A stretch of 64,000 bases of DNA from Rubripirellula amarantea (GCF_007859865.1 NZ_SJPI01000001.1:558001-622000), one strand, 5' to 3'. Shown: positions 8,192 to 17,254, numbered from the stretch's first letter. Notes: a model not told the origin generated them from the sequence alone. Made by a program: numbers and translations.

Positions 8192-8446
8192 ATGGGCGAA
8201 TTCGACAAAGAGGTCAATGTTCTCGCGCTCGTCAAAGGTGAAGAACGATTCATCTTTCTTTTTGACGACGAGAACCGTGATGAGACGCTCCGTCAGCTTG
8301 CTCGCTTTGCAGCCGATCCCGAACTTGATTTCTCTTGGTACGACGCTGCAATGCTGAGCCGCAAGATTCGCGATGCGGTTCCGTCAGAAGATGATTTCTT
8401 GGCGAGCGAAGAGTTTGATAGCCTTTCGATCGACGACTTCAACTAA
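8192..8446 (+). CDS. Small acidic hypothetical protein
   Basis: An 84-aa acidic protein (MGEFDKEVNVLALVKGEERFIF at the start), predicted as a small alpha/beta fold with a short acidic C-terminus ending SIDDFN. I do not recognise a named domain; proteins of this type appear to be conserved among planctomycetes. A GGAA precedes the ATG. It lies 112 bases after the lipoprotein gene and 85 bases before xerD on the same strand, so it may be expressed with xerD. Confidence 0.75.
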   Translation: MGEFDKEVNVLALVKGEERFIFLFDDENRDETLRQLARFAADPELDFSWYDAAMLSRKIRDAVPSEDDFLASEEFDSLSIDDFN

Positions 8447-8531
8447 CGGCAAGAGCAACGACCGCGGACAGGGATGGAAGCGGTTTGATATCTTTCTATC
8501 AATGCATGGATGCGGTCTGACGAGACATCTC

Positions 8532-9434
8532 ATGCGCCGATCTATTCCTCAATTCCTAACGTTCTTGGCAACCGAGCGCAACGCGTCGGATCTGACGATC
8601 AAGGCGTACCGAGAAGACCTGTTCGGTTTGACCGAATGGCTCGAAGCGACACGGGGCAGCATTCCCAAGCCAGATGCGCTGACGCCCCAGGACCTGCGAG
8701 CTTACCAGGCCGCGTTGCAGCAGGCCGGTTACGCCCGAACGACGATTTCAAGAAAACTCGCCAGTTTGCGGAGCTTTTATCGCTTTGCAATGCGTCAGGG
8801 AATCGCTTCGACGAATCCTGCAAAACCACTTCGCAATCCGCGGCGGCAACGCAAACTTCCGCACGTGTTGACCAACGACGAAGTGGGTCGATTACTGATC
8901 GCACCACCGGCGAACGACAAAGCGGGTCTTCGTGACCGCGCAATCTTGGAAACAATGTACTCGGCCGGTTTGCGGGTCAGCGAGCTAGTCGGAATGCAAG
9001 ATGGCGACGTGGACTACGATGAACAGATAGTCCGAGTCCGCGGAAAGGGACGCAAAGAACGCATTAGCCCACTCGGGTCATTTGCAATTCGCGCGATCAA
9101 AAAGTATGCCGCCAATCGTGTGAGGGACCCCAAGGTCGAGGCCAAAGGTCGACAAGCGCCAGTGTTCGTCAATCGCTTTGGCAAAATTCTTACCACGCGA
9201 AGCATCGGGCGGATGCTCGAGAAATACATCGGGCTTGCCCAACTCGATTCGCGAACAAGCCCTCATACGCTTCGTCACAGCTTTGCCACGCACCTGCTTG
9301 ACCGAGGTGCCGACATTCGAAGTGTTCAGGAACTGTTGGGTCACAAGAGCTTAGCAACGACGCAGATCTACACGCACGTCAGCGCGGCCAACCTGCGTCA
9401 GGTCTACGAGAAGGCTCACCCACGAGCCAACTGA
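8532..9434 (+). CDS. xerD: Tyrosine recombinase XerD/XerC
   Basis: Site-specific recombinase that resolves chromosome dimers at dif during division. The 300-aa product (E. coli XerD is 298) has the N-terminal SAM-like core-binding domain (residues 1-95) and the catalytic domain. All catalytic residues are visible: Arg 148 (SAGLRVSEL), Lys 172 (VRGKGRKER), His 245 and Arg 248 (HTLRH), His 271 (LLGHKS) and the nucleophile Tyr 280 (IYTHVS). The match in position of Arg 148 and Lys 172 with E. coli XerD favours XerD, but XerC cannot be excluded without the second gene. An upstream in-frame ATG at 8502 would add ten residues. Confidence 0.92.
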   Translation: MRRSIPQFLTFLATERNASDLTIKAYREDLFGLTEWLEATRGSIPKPDALTPQDLRAYQAALQQAGYARTTISRKLASLRSFYRFAMRQGIASTNPAKPLRNPRRQRKLPHVLTNDEVGRLLIAPPANDKAGLRDRAILETMYSAGLRVSELVGMQDGDVDYDEQIVRVRGKGRKERISPLGSFAIRAIKKYAANRVRDPKVEAKGRQAPVFVNRFGKILTTRSIGRMLEKYIGLAQLDSRTSPHTLRHSFATHLLDRGADIRSVQELLGHKSLATTQIYTHVSAANLRQVYEKAHPRAN

Positions 9435-9467
9435 AGCCTAGAACCTCAGCGGTCCCAAGCACACCGA

Positions 9468-10142
9468 CTATGACCGATAGCTCTTGGCGAGCGTTTCGGG
9501 TGATGCCCCCAGGGCGAACCGAACTTGCAACGACCAATTATGAAGCGTTTGTCGGACCACCCCGTTTTGTCGCCATCGCCGATCGCTGATCGTAACGGGC
9601 CCCGGTAAGAGCCTTGGCTTGTCGATCTTGCGAAGACGCGTTGATAATTCCACGTCTTCCATCAAAGGTACCTCGGCGATTCCACCGTACTTCTTCAGCA
9701 GGCTACGGTTGGCAAAGATGGCTTGGTCACCAAAGGCCACCGAACGATAGCGCACCCTAGCATTGTTGCCACGTTCGACCCAGCGATAGATCGTTCGCGA
9801 GGAGTCGATGCGCTGTTCGAACGCACCCCACAGAAAGTCACCGCACTGACAAATTTGGTTTAGCGCATCCACACCGAGACGATTATCGGCGTGCAGAAGC
9901 AACACTACGTCTCGATCAGCCACGCGGAGTCCGCTGGCGAGCTGCGTCCCTCGACCGGGAAATGATCTCACAAGCTTATCGACGCCGGCCACACGAGCGA
10001 TCTCGAGCGTGGCATCCGAGCTGCCACCATCGCTGACAATGACCTCGCCCGCACCGGCTTGTTTCGCCGACTCGACTGCTGCTGCGAGGTTCGATGCTTC
10101 ATTCAACGTGGGAATGATGACTGAAACATCGTGAGGCGTCAT
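9468..10142 (-). CDS. Family 2 glycosyltransferase (TIGR04283-like)
   Basis: A 224-aa GT-A-fold glycosyltransferase, soluble as far as visible. The N-terminus has VSVIIPTLNEASNL and VIVSDGGSSDAT (nucleotide-sugar binding), with a DxD-like metal site LLHADNR. PLMEDVELSTRLR resembles the ED-acceptor region, and the C-terminus carries the RRW motif. These features fit the TIGR04283 subfamily. Its donor and acceptor are unknown. Its ATG overlaps the stop of the upstream LptF/G-like gene by four bases (ATGA), so the two are translationally coupled, pointing to a membrane or envelope glycan/lipid role. The frame stays open further upstream into the permease gene, but that is not credible coding sequence. 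Confidence 0.88.
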   Translation of the reverse strand: MTPHDVSVIIPTLNEASNLAAAVESAKQAGAGEVIVSDGGSSDATLEIARVAGVDKLVRSFPGRGTQLASGLRVADRDVVLLLHADNRLGVDALNQICQCGDFLWGAFEQRIDSSRTIYRWVERGNNARVRYRSVAFGDQAIFANRSLLKKYGGIAEVPLMEDVELSTRLRKIDKPRLLPGPVTISDRRWRQNGVVRQTLHNWSLQVRFALGASPETLAKSYRS

Positions 10143-11278
10143 ACCAACTGCACTTCTCGGAGTCGAACGTAGGCTATCGGGCCAAATACTATCAACGGAA
10201 CCCAAGCAGCCATACCGGGCGAAATCATATAGCCGCCGCTTCCGATCATCGAGGCAACGGTTTTGACTAAGAAGAATCCCATCACCGTCACCATTGCGGC
10301 TCCGATCATGACAAACAAATTGCGGCCTTTTCGATTCACCACCATCGGCAATGCCAACATGATCAAGGCAAAATCCAGTGGTGGCCGAACGATTCGTTCG
10401 TGCAATAGCACCTGCAATCCCATGCTGCTGTGCACGGCAGGATTGCGAACCTGGGCCACCAACTCGGGAATGGACGCGCGTCGCGTTGCCGATTCGCTGG
10501 CTTGCAAAAGATCTGGTGAAACGCTCGTTGCGAGAAAACACTGGCCGGGTTGAAGCCAGTCTTGGTCATGCGATGTCAATAATACAGGACGTTTTTGCCA
10601 GAACGCCGATGCTAAAGTATCGATCTGCTCAGGACGACGAACCCGGTTCAGGAGAAACCCCGAGGGCAGAGTAGGGGATGCTTCCATCCATTTCGCTTCC
10701 TTAGCCAAAATCATGTCGCCAAACCCGACAAGGTTTCCATCGAGTCGAAAGTTGGGCTCTTGAAGGGTACCGTTGCTCGCGATCATCGAAGTCCCGTCGA
10801 TCAGAACACGATTGACCTTGTCGTACTTCGCCTTGACGTCCTGTTCCATCGTGGGATTGATGTCCTTGGCCTTCATCGACAAAGCATCACGGTACTGAGG
10901 CAACACGAATTCGCGATTGACCATTTGAGCACCGACGATCAATAACGACGCCACGATCATCGGACGCAGCAAACGCCCGTGCGAGATGCCCGCGGCCAAC
11001 GTCGAAGTAAGCTCACCCGTACGACGCAACCATCCCACGGTGAACAAGAACGCCATCATGGCGATGATGGCACCGGTCCAATCGAACATCAACAACATGA
11101 AGGGACCGTAGTACCGCGCCATCACCTTCACCAATCCTCCCTCGCTTTGCCCGAGCTTGACGAAGTCGTCCATGCTCGTGAAAGCAGAAAAGACAATGAA
11201 GACGCCGGCGATCGAGCAGAAACAGATGACGACTGTCCGAAGAAAGAGCGTCAATATGTAGCGGTCGATTTGGGTCAC
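10139..11278 (-). CDS. LptF/LptG (YjgP/YjgQ) family permease
   Basis: Inner-membrane component of the LptBFG-type ABC system that extracts lipopolysaccharide for transport to the outer membrane. The predicted start is GTG 11278 (VTQIDRYILTLFLRT), matching the family start of a short amphipathic segment and first helix, and giving 379 aa. An ATG at 11371 would add 31 atypical residues. Three helices at the N-terminus, a periplasmic beta-jellyroll region (about 120-270) and three more helices at the C-terminus can be seen. Only one of the two family members is present here, and no lptB is nearby. The coupled glycosyltransferase downstream suggests a joint role in envelope glycolipid handling. 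Confidence 0.85.
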   Translation of the reverse strand: MTQIDRYILTLFLRTVVICFCSIAGVFIVFSAFTSMDDFVKLGQSEGGLVKVMARYYGPFMLLMFDWTGAIIAMMAFLFTVGWLRRTGELTSTLAAGISHGRLLRPMIVASLLIVGAQMVNREFVLPQYRDALSMKAKDINPTMEQDVKAKYDKVNRVLIDGTSMIASNGTLQEPNFRLDGNLVGFGDMILAKEAKWMEASPTLPSGFLLNRVRRPEQIDTLASAFWQKRPVLLTSHDQDWLQPGQCFLATSVSPDLLQASESATRRASIPELVAQVRNPAVHSSMGLQVLLHERIVRPPLDFALIMLALPMVVNRKGRNLFVMIGAAMVTVMGFFLVKTVASMIGSGGYMISPGMAAWVPLIVFGPIAYVRLREVQLV

Positions 11279-11583
11279 AACAGAAACGGGGTAGGGTGGT
11301 GTGCGGGTGGATAGGGGAATTGAGCAATATCCGAGATACGACCCGACCGTGGCAAGATCGAGATCGAACAATCTGATGCGAGAATCAGACCTTCTGCTGT
11401 GAAACGGTCGTGAAACTTTCTTTGCATCTTTGGTGCTAGGTTTTCCGAGACCGGAATACCCACTTGGGGCAGCTCATCTCGGAAGCGACAAGCTGCTCGC
11501 TTTCCGATATCTTTGCCATAGAATGAGCCGTACCATTCACCATCCAGATTGTCACCGCAAATTTCATCCCCGTCGCTGTATCC
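11279..11583. other. Divergent intergenic region
   Basis: Separates the LptF/G-like gene (minus) from the thioredoxin-fold lipoprotein gene (plus). Any promoters for both genes must lie here, but I see no strong -35/-10 pair. The first ~95 bases could belong to the permease if it starts at ATG 11371. Confidence 0.4.
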
Positions 11584-13365
11584 ATGATTGCCATTCGCCC
11601 ACGCTCGCTGACTATCACGATCTCAGTTTTCCTTGCTTGCGCGAGTGCACTCATGATGGGGTGCAGTCAGTCATCGCCCGAGGAAGCTTCGTCCGCATTG
11701 CAATCGTCGACGATCACTCAGCCCGACGACGATTCCGACCTCCCGCCTCTTCCCGACGAAACACAATTACCACCGATCACCGCCGGGATGCCACCGTCGG
11801 GCAACTCCCCGCTTGCCGATCCAAGCAACTACCCGCGTTTAGGATCTAGCCAAGCGGACTCGGGCCGGGCGGACTCTGGGAGCGGCTCTCTTGCAGGCTT
11901 GGGCAATGTCTCGGCTCCCGATAGCCAACTCGCGTCCAATGAAGCGGTGGCTCAGCAATCCAGCCCCATGGGTTCAGCACCGGGTCAACCCGATTCGAAT
12001 CCAGAGTTATTTCCCCTCGCTACCACTGACCCAACCGGCGACTCGCCTGGAACAGGACTCAAACAAGACCTCACACCGGAAGAGTTGATCGAGTTCTTAG
12101 CGCAAGCGGACAAGGACATGCAGACGATCGCCTCGGGCGGATCGGGAATTTCGGACCCTCGCGAAGCTCGCAAGACACTGATCCAGATTATCAAAATGAA
12201 ACGCGAGGCTTCTCGACGCCTCGCCGAAGACGAATCGCTATCGGAAACATTGCAAGACGAAGGCAAGCGAGGCCAACTGCAAGCTTTATCGCACCTTGCT
12301 GCTTTAGGTGACCTAAAAGCCGCCGACGAACTTCGCGACCTTGCGGAAACCAACATCCAATCTGGCAACTCGAAATTGATGTCCGACAGCCGTCTTGTGT
12401 TGATTGGGTTCGCCATCGAAGACTTGCAAAATGGCGTTGACGATGCTCCGAACCAAATCGTGTCACTTGTCCGCGATCTATCACGCGACTCGGCAAATAC
12501 GGACGTGCCTGCGATGATGGTTATGGGCCAAGCTCGCCAAGTCCTAGCCAACTATGGCCACGACAACGAAGCCAAAATTGTACGCGACACCATCATCGAC
12601 CTTTATGCTGATTCCTCGGATGCTCAGATCGCAAAAATGGCATCGCAACTCGCAGGCAATGTTCGCTTCGATGGCATCAACCAATTGATGAACAACATTC
12701 ATGAAGACAAGGCTGTATCGCTTGACCAATGGACCGAGTCGGCTGAAAAACTAGTCGATGAATCGGCCGACTTGCAAACCGTTCAGTACCTTGCCGGTTC
12801 AGCGCTCGACCTTGAATCAAGGGAGTTGGAAGCACTCGCGACTGCCACCTATGACGTTCTCGAGGAACGATTCACTGACAAGGAATCAGCAACCTTCAGT
12901 GAAGTCCAATTAGCATTAGAAGCCCGAGATGCTCGGAACAAGGCAATCGGAACGCCGTTTGAATTTTCGCTGCCGTCGATCAATAGCGACGGACTGTCAA
13001 TGGAACGGTTTCGCGGCAAGATTGTTCTGATGCCATTCTGGACCATGGACTTTCCGCAATCGCTGCAGATCGTGCCGATGCTGCGAAAGATCCAAGATGA
13101 CTACCCGGATGACGTGGTCATTGTCGGTATGAATCTGGATTCCGATGCGAGCGAAGTGCAAGCGTTCGCTGAGAAAAACAAACTGGATTTCCCTCATTTT
13201 CGGGCGGAGTCATCAGCAGAACAATCCAGCGGTAATCCGGCGGCAGCTCAATTTGGAGTCGTTTCCTTGCCCTGCGTGGTCGTGTTTGATCAGGAAAGCA
13301 AAGCTCGCGTGATTGATTTTTCAGGACGAAAAATTGAGCGGACCGTTAACGAATTGCTGCCCTAG
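11584..13365 (+). CDS. Lipoprotein with a redox-inactive thioredoxin-like (TlpA) domain
   Basis: A 593-aa exported protein. A signal segment ends in a lipobox-like MMGC at about residue 27, so it is probably anchored to a membrane. Residues about 30-160 are low-complexity (Ser, Pro, Asp, Gly). Residues 165-450 are mainly helical and unassigned. Residues about 454-593 form an AhpC/TSA-TlpA-like thioredoxin fold (GTPFEFSLPSI, IVLMPFWTMDFPQS, VVIVGMNLDSD, then VVSLPCVVVFDQ with a cis-Pro-like LPC). Where TlpA proteins have WCxxC after FW, this one has FWTMDFPQS, so both active cysteines are absent. It therefore should not act as a disulfide reductase; binding or scaffolding is more likely. Confidence 0.85.
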   Translation: MIAIRPRSLTITISVFLACASALMMGCSQSSPEEASSALQSSTITQPDDDSDLPPLPDETQLPPITAGMPPSGNSPLADPSNYPRLGSSQADSGRADSGSGSLAGLGNVSAPDSQLASNEAVAQQSSPMGSAPGQPDSNPELFPLATTDPTGDSPGTGLKQDLTPEELIEFLAQADKDMQTIASGGSGISDPREARKTLIQIIKMKREASRRLAEDESLSETLQDEGKRGQLQALSHLAALGDLKAADELRDLAETNIQSGNSKLMSDSRLVLIGFAIEDLQNGVDDAPNQIVSLVRDLSRDSANTDVPAMMVMGQARQVLANYGHDNEAKIVRDTIIDLYADSSDAQIAKMASQLAGNVRFDGINQLMNNIHEDKAVSLDQWTESAEKLVDESADLQTVQYLAGSALDLESRELEALATATYDVLEERFTDKESATFSEVQLALEARDARNKAIGTPFEFSLPSINSDGLSMERFRGKIVLMPFWTMDFPQSLQIVPMLRKIQDDYPDDVVIVGMNLDSDASEVQAFAEKNKLDFPHFRAESSAEQSSGNPAAAQFGVVSLPCVVVFDQESKARVIDFSGRKIERTVNELLP

Positions 13366-13368
13366 GTT

Positions 13369-13400
13369 GCACGTCACACCGGCACGTCACACCGGCACGG
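13369..13400. repeat. 13-bp tandem repeat just after a stop codon
   Basis: The unit GCACGTCACACCG occurs at 13369-13381 and 13382-13394, with a partial third copy at 13395-13400. It starts four bases after the TAG (13363-13365) of the thioredoxin-like lipoprotein gene. Confidence 0.8.
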
Positions 13401-13496
13401 CTCCCGGCCCCCAAACGAGAAACTCTTTGCAGAGAGATTTCGAAGGCTAGTAACTACAATGGCTAGATCACTTCTCATCTGAATCAGAGAATCAAC

Positions 13497-13727
13497 ATGA
13501 CGGAATTTATCGAGCTGACCGGAAAGACACTGCTTGATGTCGTCAATGAAGGTGAAATCGATCTCAAACAATTGCACGACGCCGGCGTGGTTGGCGATTC
13601 CATTTTGCGAATCAACAAGCATGGCGAAATTGAGCTTCGTCGTCGCAATAGTTGGACACTCGTCGGTGGCCTGATTGGTAACTTCGAAGAACGCCTGCAC
13701 AAACTCACCGGCTTGGACTGGGCTTAA
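13497..13727 (+). CDS. Small hypothetical protein
   Basis: A 76-aa protein with a well-formed reading frame (MTEFIELTGKTLLDVVNEGE at the start, ending KLTGLDWA). It has a regular pattern of short helices and strands and a central INKHGEIELRRR segment. No known domain is recognised, but the composition and codon use look coding, and small proteins of this kind are found across planctomycetes. It faces mfnB, which ends 61 bases away on the other strand. Confidence 0.7.
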   Translation: MTEFIELTGKTLLDVVNEGEIDLKQLHDAGVVGDSILRINKHGEIELRRRNSWTLVGGLIGNFEERLHKLTGLDWA

Positions 13728-13787
13728 ACAGGCTAGTAAAGAACACGCCTTGAACCGCAAGAAGTCGCACCAACAATTAGCTTCGAT

Positions 13788-14534
13788 CTAGATCGCCAAA
13801 CCTTCGACCTTCCAATCATCGACGAGGCTTCGCCATTGCTGGCAACGCTGGATACAAAGGTCACTGGTCCGCGTTTCTTCGCAAACAGATCCTCGGACCC
13901 CAACGCAGTGAGCGGGTTCGAGTGGCATGATCGCAGCAAAGTCTTTCTTGGCCAGCGAACCGGCGATCGCGCACCACAGACCTTGCCGCTTTGCCGATGC
14001 AATCAAATTGCGTGAACCCGCGATCCCTAGATGCTCGAGTGTCGAAATGCCGTCCTTCACAAACGTATCGACAAGGACGCGTCTCAACCCTTCGCCTTGG
14101 GCTGCCGTAAAAATTTCGTCGGCTGGTAATGTGCATGCATTGGTATGGTCGGCGTAAGCTACCCCCACGAGCTCCACACCCTCGGGCAAACTTCTGCGCA
14201 CGGATTGCCACGCATTGCAAAGATCTGAGACGCTGCGAAGCCCGCTCGGCCCCATTTTGGCGTAGTCAAATCGTGCAGGCAGTGTGGCTGCGACGGCTCT
14301 TGCCTCGTCGTATTCCCCCAATGCAGCGGAGATTCGTAATTCCGGCCTATTCGAGGCGACCTTGGCCGCGTGATCCCACAGCACGCTGCTTGCCGGTGCG
14401 AGTGGTCCTCGACGTGGATCCTTCAGGTCGATGATATCGGCCAAAGGAGACACCGATTCCGCAGTTGTCGTCACAAGAGCGTCAAACTCGCTTATGGATT
14501 GAACACTTATCAAGAGTTCAGGCGAAAAACGCAT
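13788..14534 (-). CDS. mfnB: (5-formylfuran-3-yl)methyl phosphate synthase (MfnB/DUF556)
   Basis: MfnB makes 4-(hydroxymethyl)-2-furancarboxaldehyde phosphate from two glyceraldehyde-3-phosphates, the first committed step of methanofuran synthesis. The 248-aa product is a TIM barrel that begins LLISVQSISEFDALV and carries the signature ADIIDLKDPRRGPLA with the expected Schiff-base Lys (residue 38). A second Lys is in DYAKMGPSGL, followed by VAYADHTNA. Length and motif order match the family. Methanofuran is known in bacteria with the tetrahydromethanopterin-linked formaldehyde pathway, including planctomycetes; none of the other genes of that pathway are in this window. Identification is confident; the pathway role is from family knowledge. 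Confidence 0.88.
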   Translation of the reverse strand: MRFSPELLISVQSISEFDALVTTTAESVSPLADIIDLKDPRRGPLAPASSVLWDHAAKVASNRPELRISAALGEYDEARAVAATLPARFDYAKMGPSGLRSVSDLCNAWQSVRRSLPEGVELVGVAYADHTNACTLPADEIFTAAQGEGLRRVLVDTFVKDGISTLEHLGIAGSRNLIASAKRQGLWCAIAGSLAKKDFAAIMPLEPAHCVGVRGSVCEETRTSDLCIQRCQQWRSLVDDWKVEGLAI

Positions 14535-14637
14535 AGGGAGTCAATTTTCGTGGTGTGTAGGGGGCGGAACTGGCAAACGCGGATAGCCGACGAGGAGAAT
14601 CGCGGGTAAAGTCGGGATCTTCAATATCCGCGTCTTT

Positions 14638-15843
14638 TTGATTGCCAAGTTTACCTTGAAGTACGACTCCATAAACACACCGAAGGATCTGCAAAAATTC
14701 TGCGAAGATATTGCGGATGAGCCAAGGATTGGATTCGATACCGAATTTGTTTCCGAAGACACCTATCGACCTCTCTTGTGCTTGATTCAAGTTGTCGCTG
14801 GCGATCGATTGGCGATTATCGACCCAGTAGCGGTCGAAGACACCTCGGCGTTTTGGGAACTGCTTTCTACGCCTGGTCGAACCGTGATCGCCCATGCTGC
14901 ACGTGAGGAAATCCGGTTTTGCTTTCGCAATTCGGGTAAGCCGATCGCAGGCCTTTTCGACACCCAACTGGCCGCCGGTTTCGTCGGGATGGAATATCCC
15001 GCATCGCTGGGGACCTTGGTGCAAAAGCTGGTCAACAAGACGCTTCCCAAGGGCGAAACAAGGACCAATTGGTTCAGACGGCCTCTGACGCAGGACCAGA
15101 TCACCTACGCATTGCACGATGTGACCGACCTGTTCACGATGCATGACCAACTTGCCGCGAAAGCTGCCAAGCTCGAACGAACCCGCTGGATCGAGGAAGA
15201 GACTCAGGTTCTGCAAGAAAAGGTCATGACGGCGGAAACGTGCGAGAACTGGCGGCGAGTCAGTGGTGCGTCGGGACTGAAACCTCGCCAGCTTGAAACC
15301 GTCCGACACCTGTGGTTGTGGCGCGAAGGTGTGGCGAAATCACTAGACCGCTTGCCACGTCGTGTGCTGCGAGATGACTTGGTTATCGAACTTGCCAAGA
15401 AAGCATCCGCTGATCCGCACAAGATTCGCGGCATTCGGGGCATGGAACGACGCAATCTCCACGACCAGTACGATGCGATTGGCCAAGCCATTCAAACCGC
15501 ATTGGATACTCCGGATGACGACTTGCCTAAGCGACCGCGTGGATCACGCCGTGTGGTTTCGCCGATGCTTAGCCAATTTTTGTCGACTTCGATCGCCTGT
15601 ATCAGTCGACAACATAAATTGGCACCACCGATCGTGGGTAATGCAGACGATGTCCGTGAATTGTTAGGCTACGAACTCGACCGTCGCGAAAACGATCCAG
15701 TCCCGTCGTTGCTGAAAGGCTGGCGTGGTGAGATCGTAGGCAAAACGTTCCGCAAAATTCTTTCGGGAGAACTCGCTATCCGAGTCGCCGACGTCACTGA
15801 ATCGCAACCGCTTGAATTCTTCGACGTCGATGCCAAGGGCTAA
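14638..15843 (+). CDS. rnd: Ribonuclease D
   Basis: A 3'-5' exoribonuclease that trims tRNA precursors and other stable RNAs. The DEDDy exonuclease domain (residues 1-205) shows the metal-binding pair Asp 34 and Glu 36 in GFDTEF, then VIAHAAREEI, LFDTQLAAGFVG and a YALHDV motif carrying the Tyr/Asp of exo III. An HRDC domain follows (about 205-290, LWLWREGVAKSLDRLPRRVL), with a second helical region to the end (401 aa). No ATG is available near the start; TTG 14638 is drawn, and TTG 14656 is an alternative. The gene is divergent from mfnB. Confidence 0.92.
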   Translation: MIAKFTLKYDSINTPKDLQKFCEDIADEPRIGFDTEFVSEDTYRPLLCLIQVVAGDRLAIIDPVAVEDTSAFWELLSTPGRTVIAHAAREEIRFCFRNSGKPIAGLFDTQLAAGFVGMEYPASLGTLVQKLVNKTLPKGETRTNWFRRPLTQDQITYALHDVTDLFTMHDQLAAKAAKLERTRWIEEETQVLQEKVMTAETCENWRRVSGASGLKPRQLETVRHLWLWREGVAKSLDRLPRRVLRDDLVIELAKKASADPHKIRGIRGMERRNLHDQYDAIGQAIQTALDTPDDDLPKRPRGSRRVVSPMLSQFLSTSIACISRQHKLAPPIVGNADDVRELLGYELDRRENDPVPSLLKGWRGEIVGKTFRKILSGELAIRVADVTESQPLEFFDVDAKG

Positions 15844-15918
15844 ACCGAGCCACCTGGGTTGAGGCGATGACGTGGCTCGACTGGTTCCACTTTTGACATC
15901 AACGTTGCCGCAAACGGG

Positions 15919-17199
15919 TTACTTTCGAGCGAATCGGTACAACGACTGTTCCGTCCTTAGCAATAACCCTGAATCGATCGGGACCATCGAGGCCAAACAA
16001 CGCGCGTCCATTTCGCTTTGGGCCACTTCGCGAAACTCTGTGGCAGCGTCAATGACGGTCACTTTTCCTTCTTCAGAAAGGAAGTAAACCCGGTCTTCCA
16101 CGATTATCGGCGAGGCTGAATAGTTGTCGCCCAATCGCTGCTTCCAATGTAGTTCGCCGGTGGCGACGTCTCGGCAAGATGCGATGCCGTTGTCACTGAC
16201 CATGAACAGCTTTCCGTCATGCACCGCCGGGGTTGGGTTATACGGAACAAATTTGTCTTCGCGCCACACCACATGGGACTCGGTAACATCGCCCTCGCCG
16301 CCCGGCTTGATTGCCAACAATTCAGCTGGTCCCTCGTAACCGGTGCATACGAAGATCATTCCGCCGGCAAAGATGGGCTGCGGAACGACGGACCACTTAT
16401 TCGGATAACGCACCTTCCAAAGTTGCTTTCCCGTTTTGGGATCGTATCCGTAGGCCGCATGACTGGCGGCACTGACCAAGGTATGGCGACGGCCGGTATT
16501 GATGACGACCGGCGTTGAAAACGAAAAGGTCCGTTCGCCTTGATCATCTCGTGGCGTTCGCCATTGCTCGCTTCCCGTCGCGGAATCGAGTGAGACAACA
16601 AACGCCTGATCGCCACCGTCACAATTAAAGATCAGTTGATCATTCCACAAGATCGGTGAACCACCACTCCCATGCACTGGAGCATACTCGACCGTTCGCT
16701 GCCAAAGGACATTCCCATCCAAATCGAGGGCTGCAGTTCCGTAGGCACCAAAGTGAACGAACAACCGATCGTCGGTGACGATCGGCGTACCACTGGCGTG
16801 TGAATTTTTTGGATGGATCGAAACACCGGCTGGAACCTGAGAGGTTTCCTGATCCCAGATGACCTGTCCCGTTGCTAGGTCCAAACACATCGCCCGCAGT
16901 GAATAAGGATTGGTCGTCTGCTTGGAAAATTTTTCCTCGACGCTAACGACCTCTTCGCCAACTGGCACCGCAGTGGTCACATAGATGCGATTACCGCGAA
17001 CGACCGGCGACGACCAAGCCTTGCCTGGCAAATCGGACTTCCAAACGACGCCATTGGTCGGCGAAACATCCGTTGGAACGTCCGTAGCGTCGGACACGGC
17101 CAGTCCGGTTGGGCCTCGAAAGTACGTCCAGTCCTCAGCCATGGTAGCCGAGCATAGAACGAGAACCATCCAGAAGGTACTAAGAAGTTTCAACGGCAT
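15919..17199 (-). CDS. Secreted PQQ-type beta-propeller protein
   Basis: A 426-aa exported protein. ATG 17199 gives a clear signal peptide (MPLKLLSTFWMVLVLCSATMA, cleavage near residue 20); a longer reading from 17238 would hide it. The mature part begins DWTYFRGPTG, the usual opening of planctomycete PQQ-propeller proteins. It contains repeated blades of the type LxxxTGxxxWxxxx (for example DLATGQVIWDQET, SATGSEQWRT, PKTGKQLWKVRY). This is the BamB/quinoprotein-like repeat, but no dehydrogenase active site is evident, so it is more likely a binding or scaffold protein in the periplasm than an enzyme. Monocistronic between rnd and aceF. Confidence 0.85.
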   Translation of the reverse strand: MPLKLLSTFWMVLVLCSATMAEDWTYFRGPTGLAVSDATDVPTDVSPTNGVVWKSDLPGKAWSSPVVRGNRIYVTTAVPVGEEVVSVEEKFSKQTTNPYSLRAMCLDLATGQVIWDQETSQVPAGVSIHPKNSHASGTPIVTDDRLFVHFGAYGTAALDLDGNVLWQRTVEYAPVHGSGGSPILWNDQLIFNCDGGDQAFVVSLDSATGSEQWRTPRDDQGERTFSFSTPVVINTGRRHTLVSAASHAAYGYDPKTGKQLWKVRYPNKWSVVPQPIFAGGMIFVCTGYEGPAELLAIKPGGEGDVTESHVVWREDKFVPYNPTPAVHDGKLFMVSDNGIASCRDVATGELHWKQRLGDNYSASPIIVEDRVYFLSEEGKVTVIDAATEFREVAQSEMDARCLASMVPIDSGLLLRTEQSLYRFARK

Positions 17200-17229
17200 C
17201 GGGCAAATCTCGTAGGCAAAGGGCGTGAG

Positions 17230-17254
17230 ATCGCTCACGCAAATGGTGAGCGAT
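17230..17254. promoter_or_regulatory. Perfect 9-bp inverted repeat between aceF and the propeller gene
   Basis: ATCGCTCAC (17230-17238) and GTGAGCGAT (17246-17254) are exact inverted copies around a 7-base loop, 31 bases upstream of the propeller gene ATG and 52 bases after the aceF stop. No T-run follows on either strand, so an operator or RNA-processing site is as likely as a terminator. Confidence 0.45.

Noticed and set aside
10143-10541. Upstream extension of the family 2 glycosyltransferase
   Set aside because: The added residues come from another frame of the permease gene, and the ATGA overlap at 10139-10142 gives a natural start.
14518-15309. 263-aa minus-strand frame over rnd
   Set aside because: Antisense to RNase D, with no recognisable domain; the RNase D motifs on the plus strand are complete.
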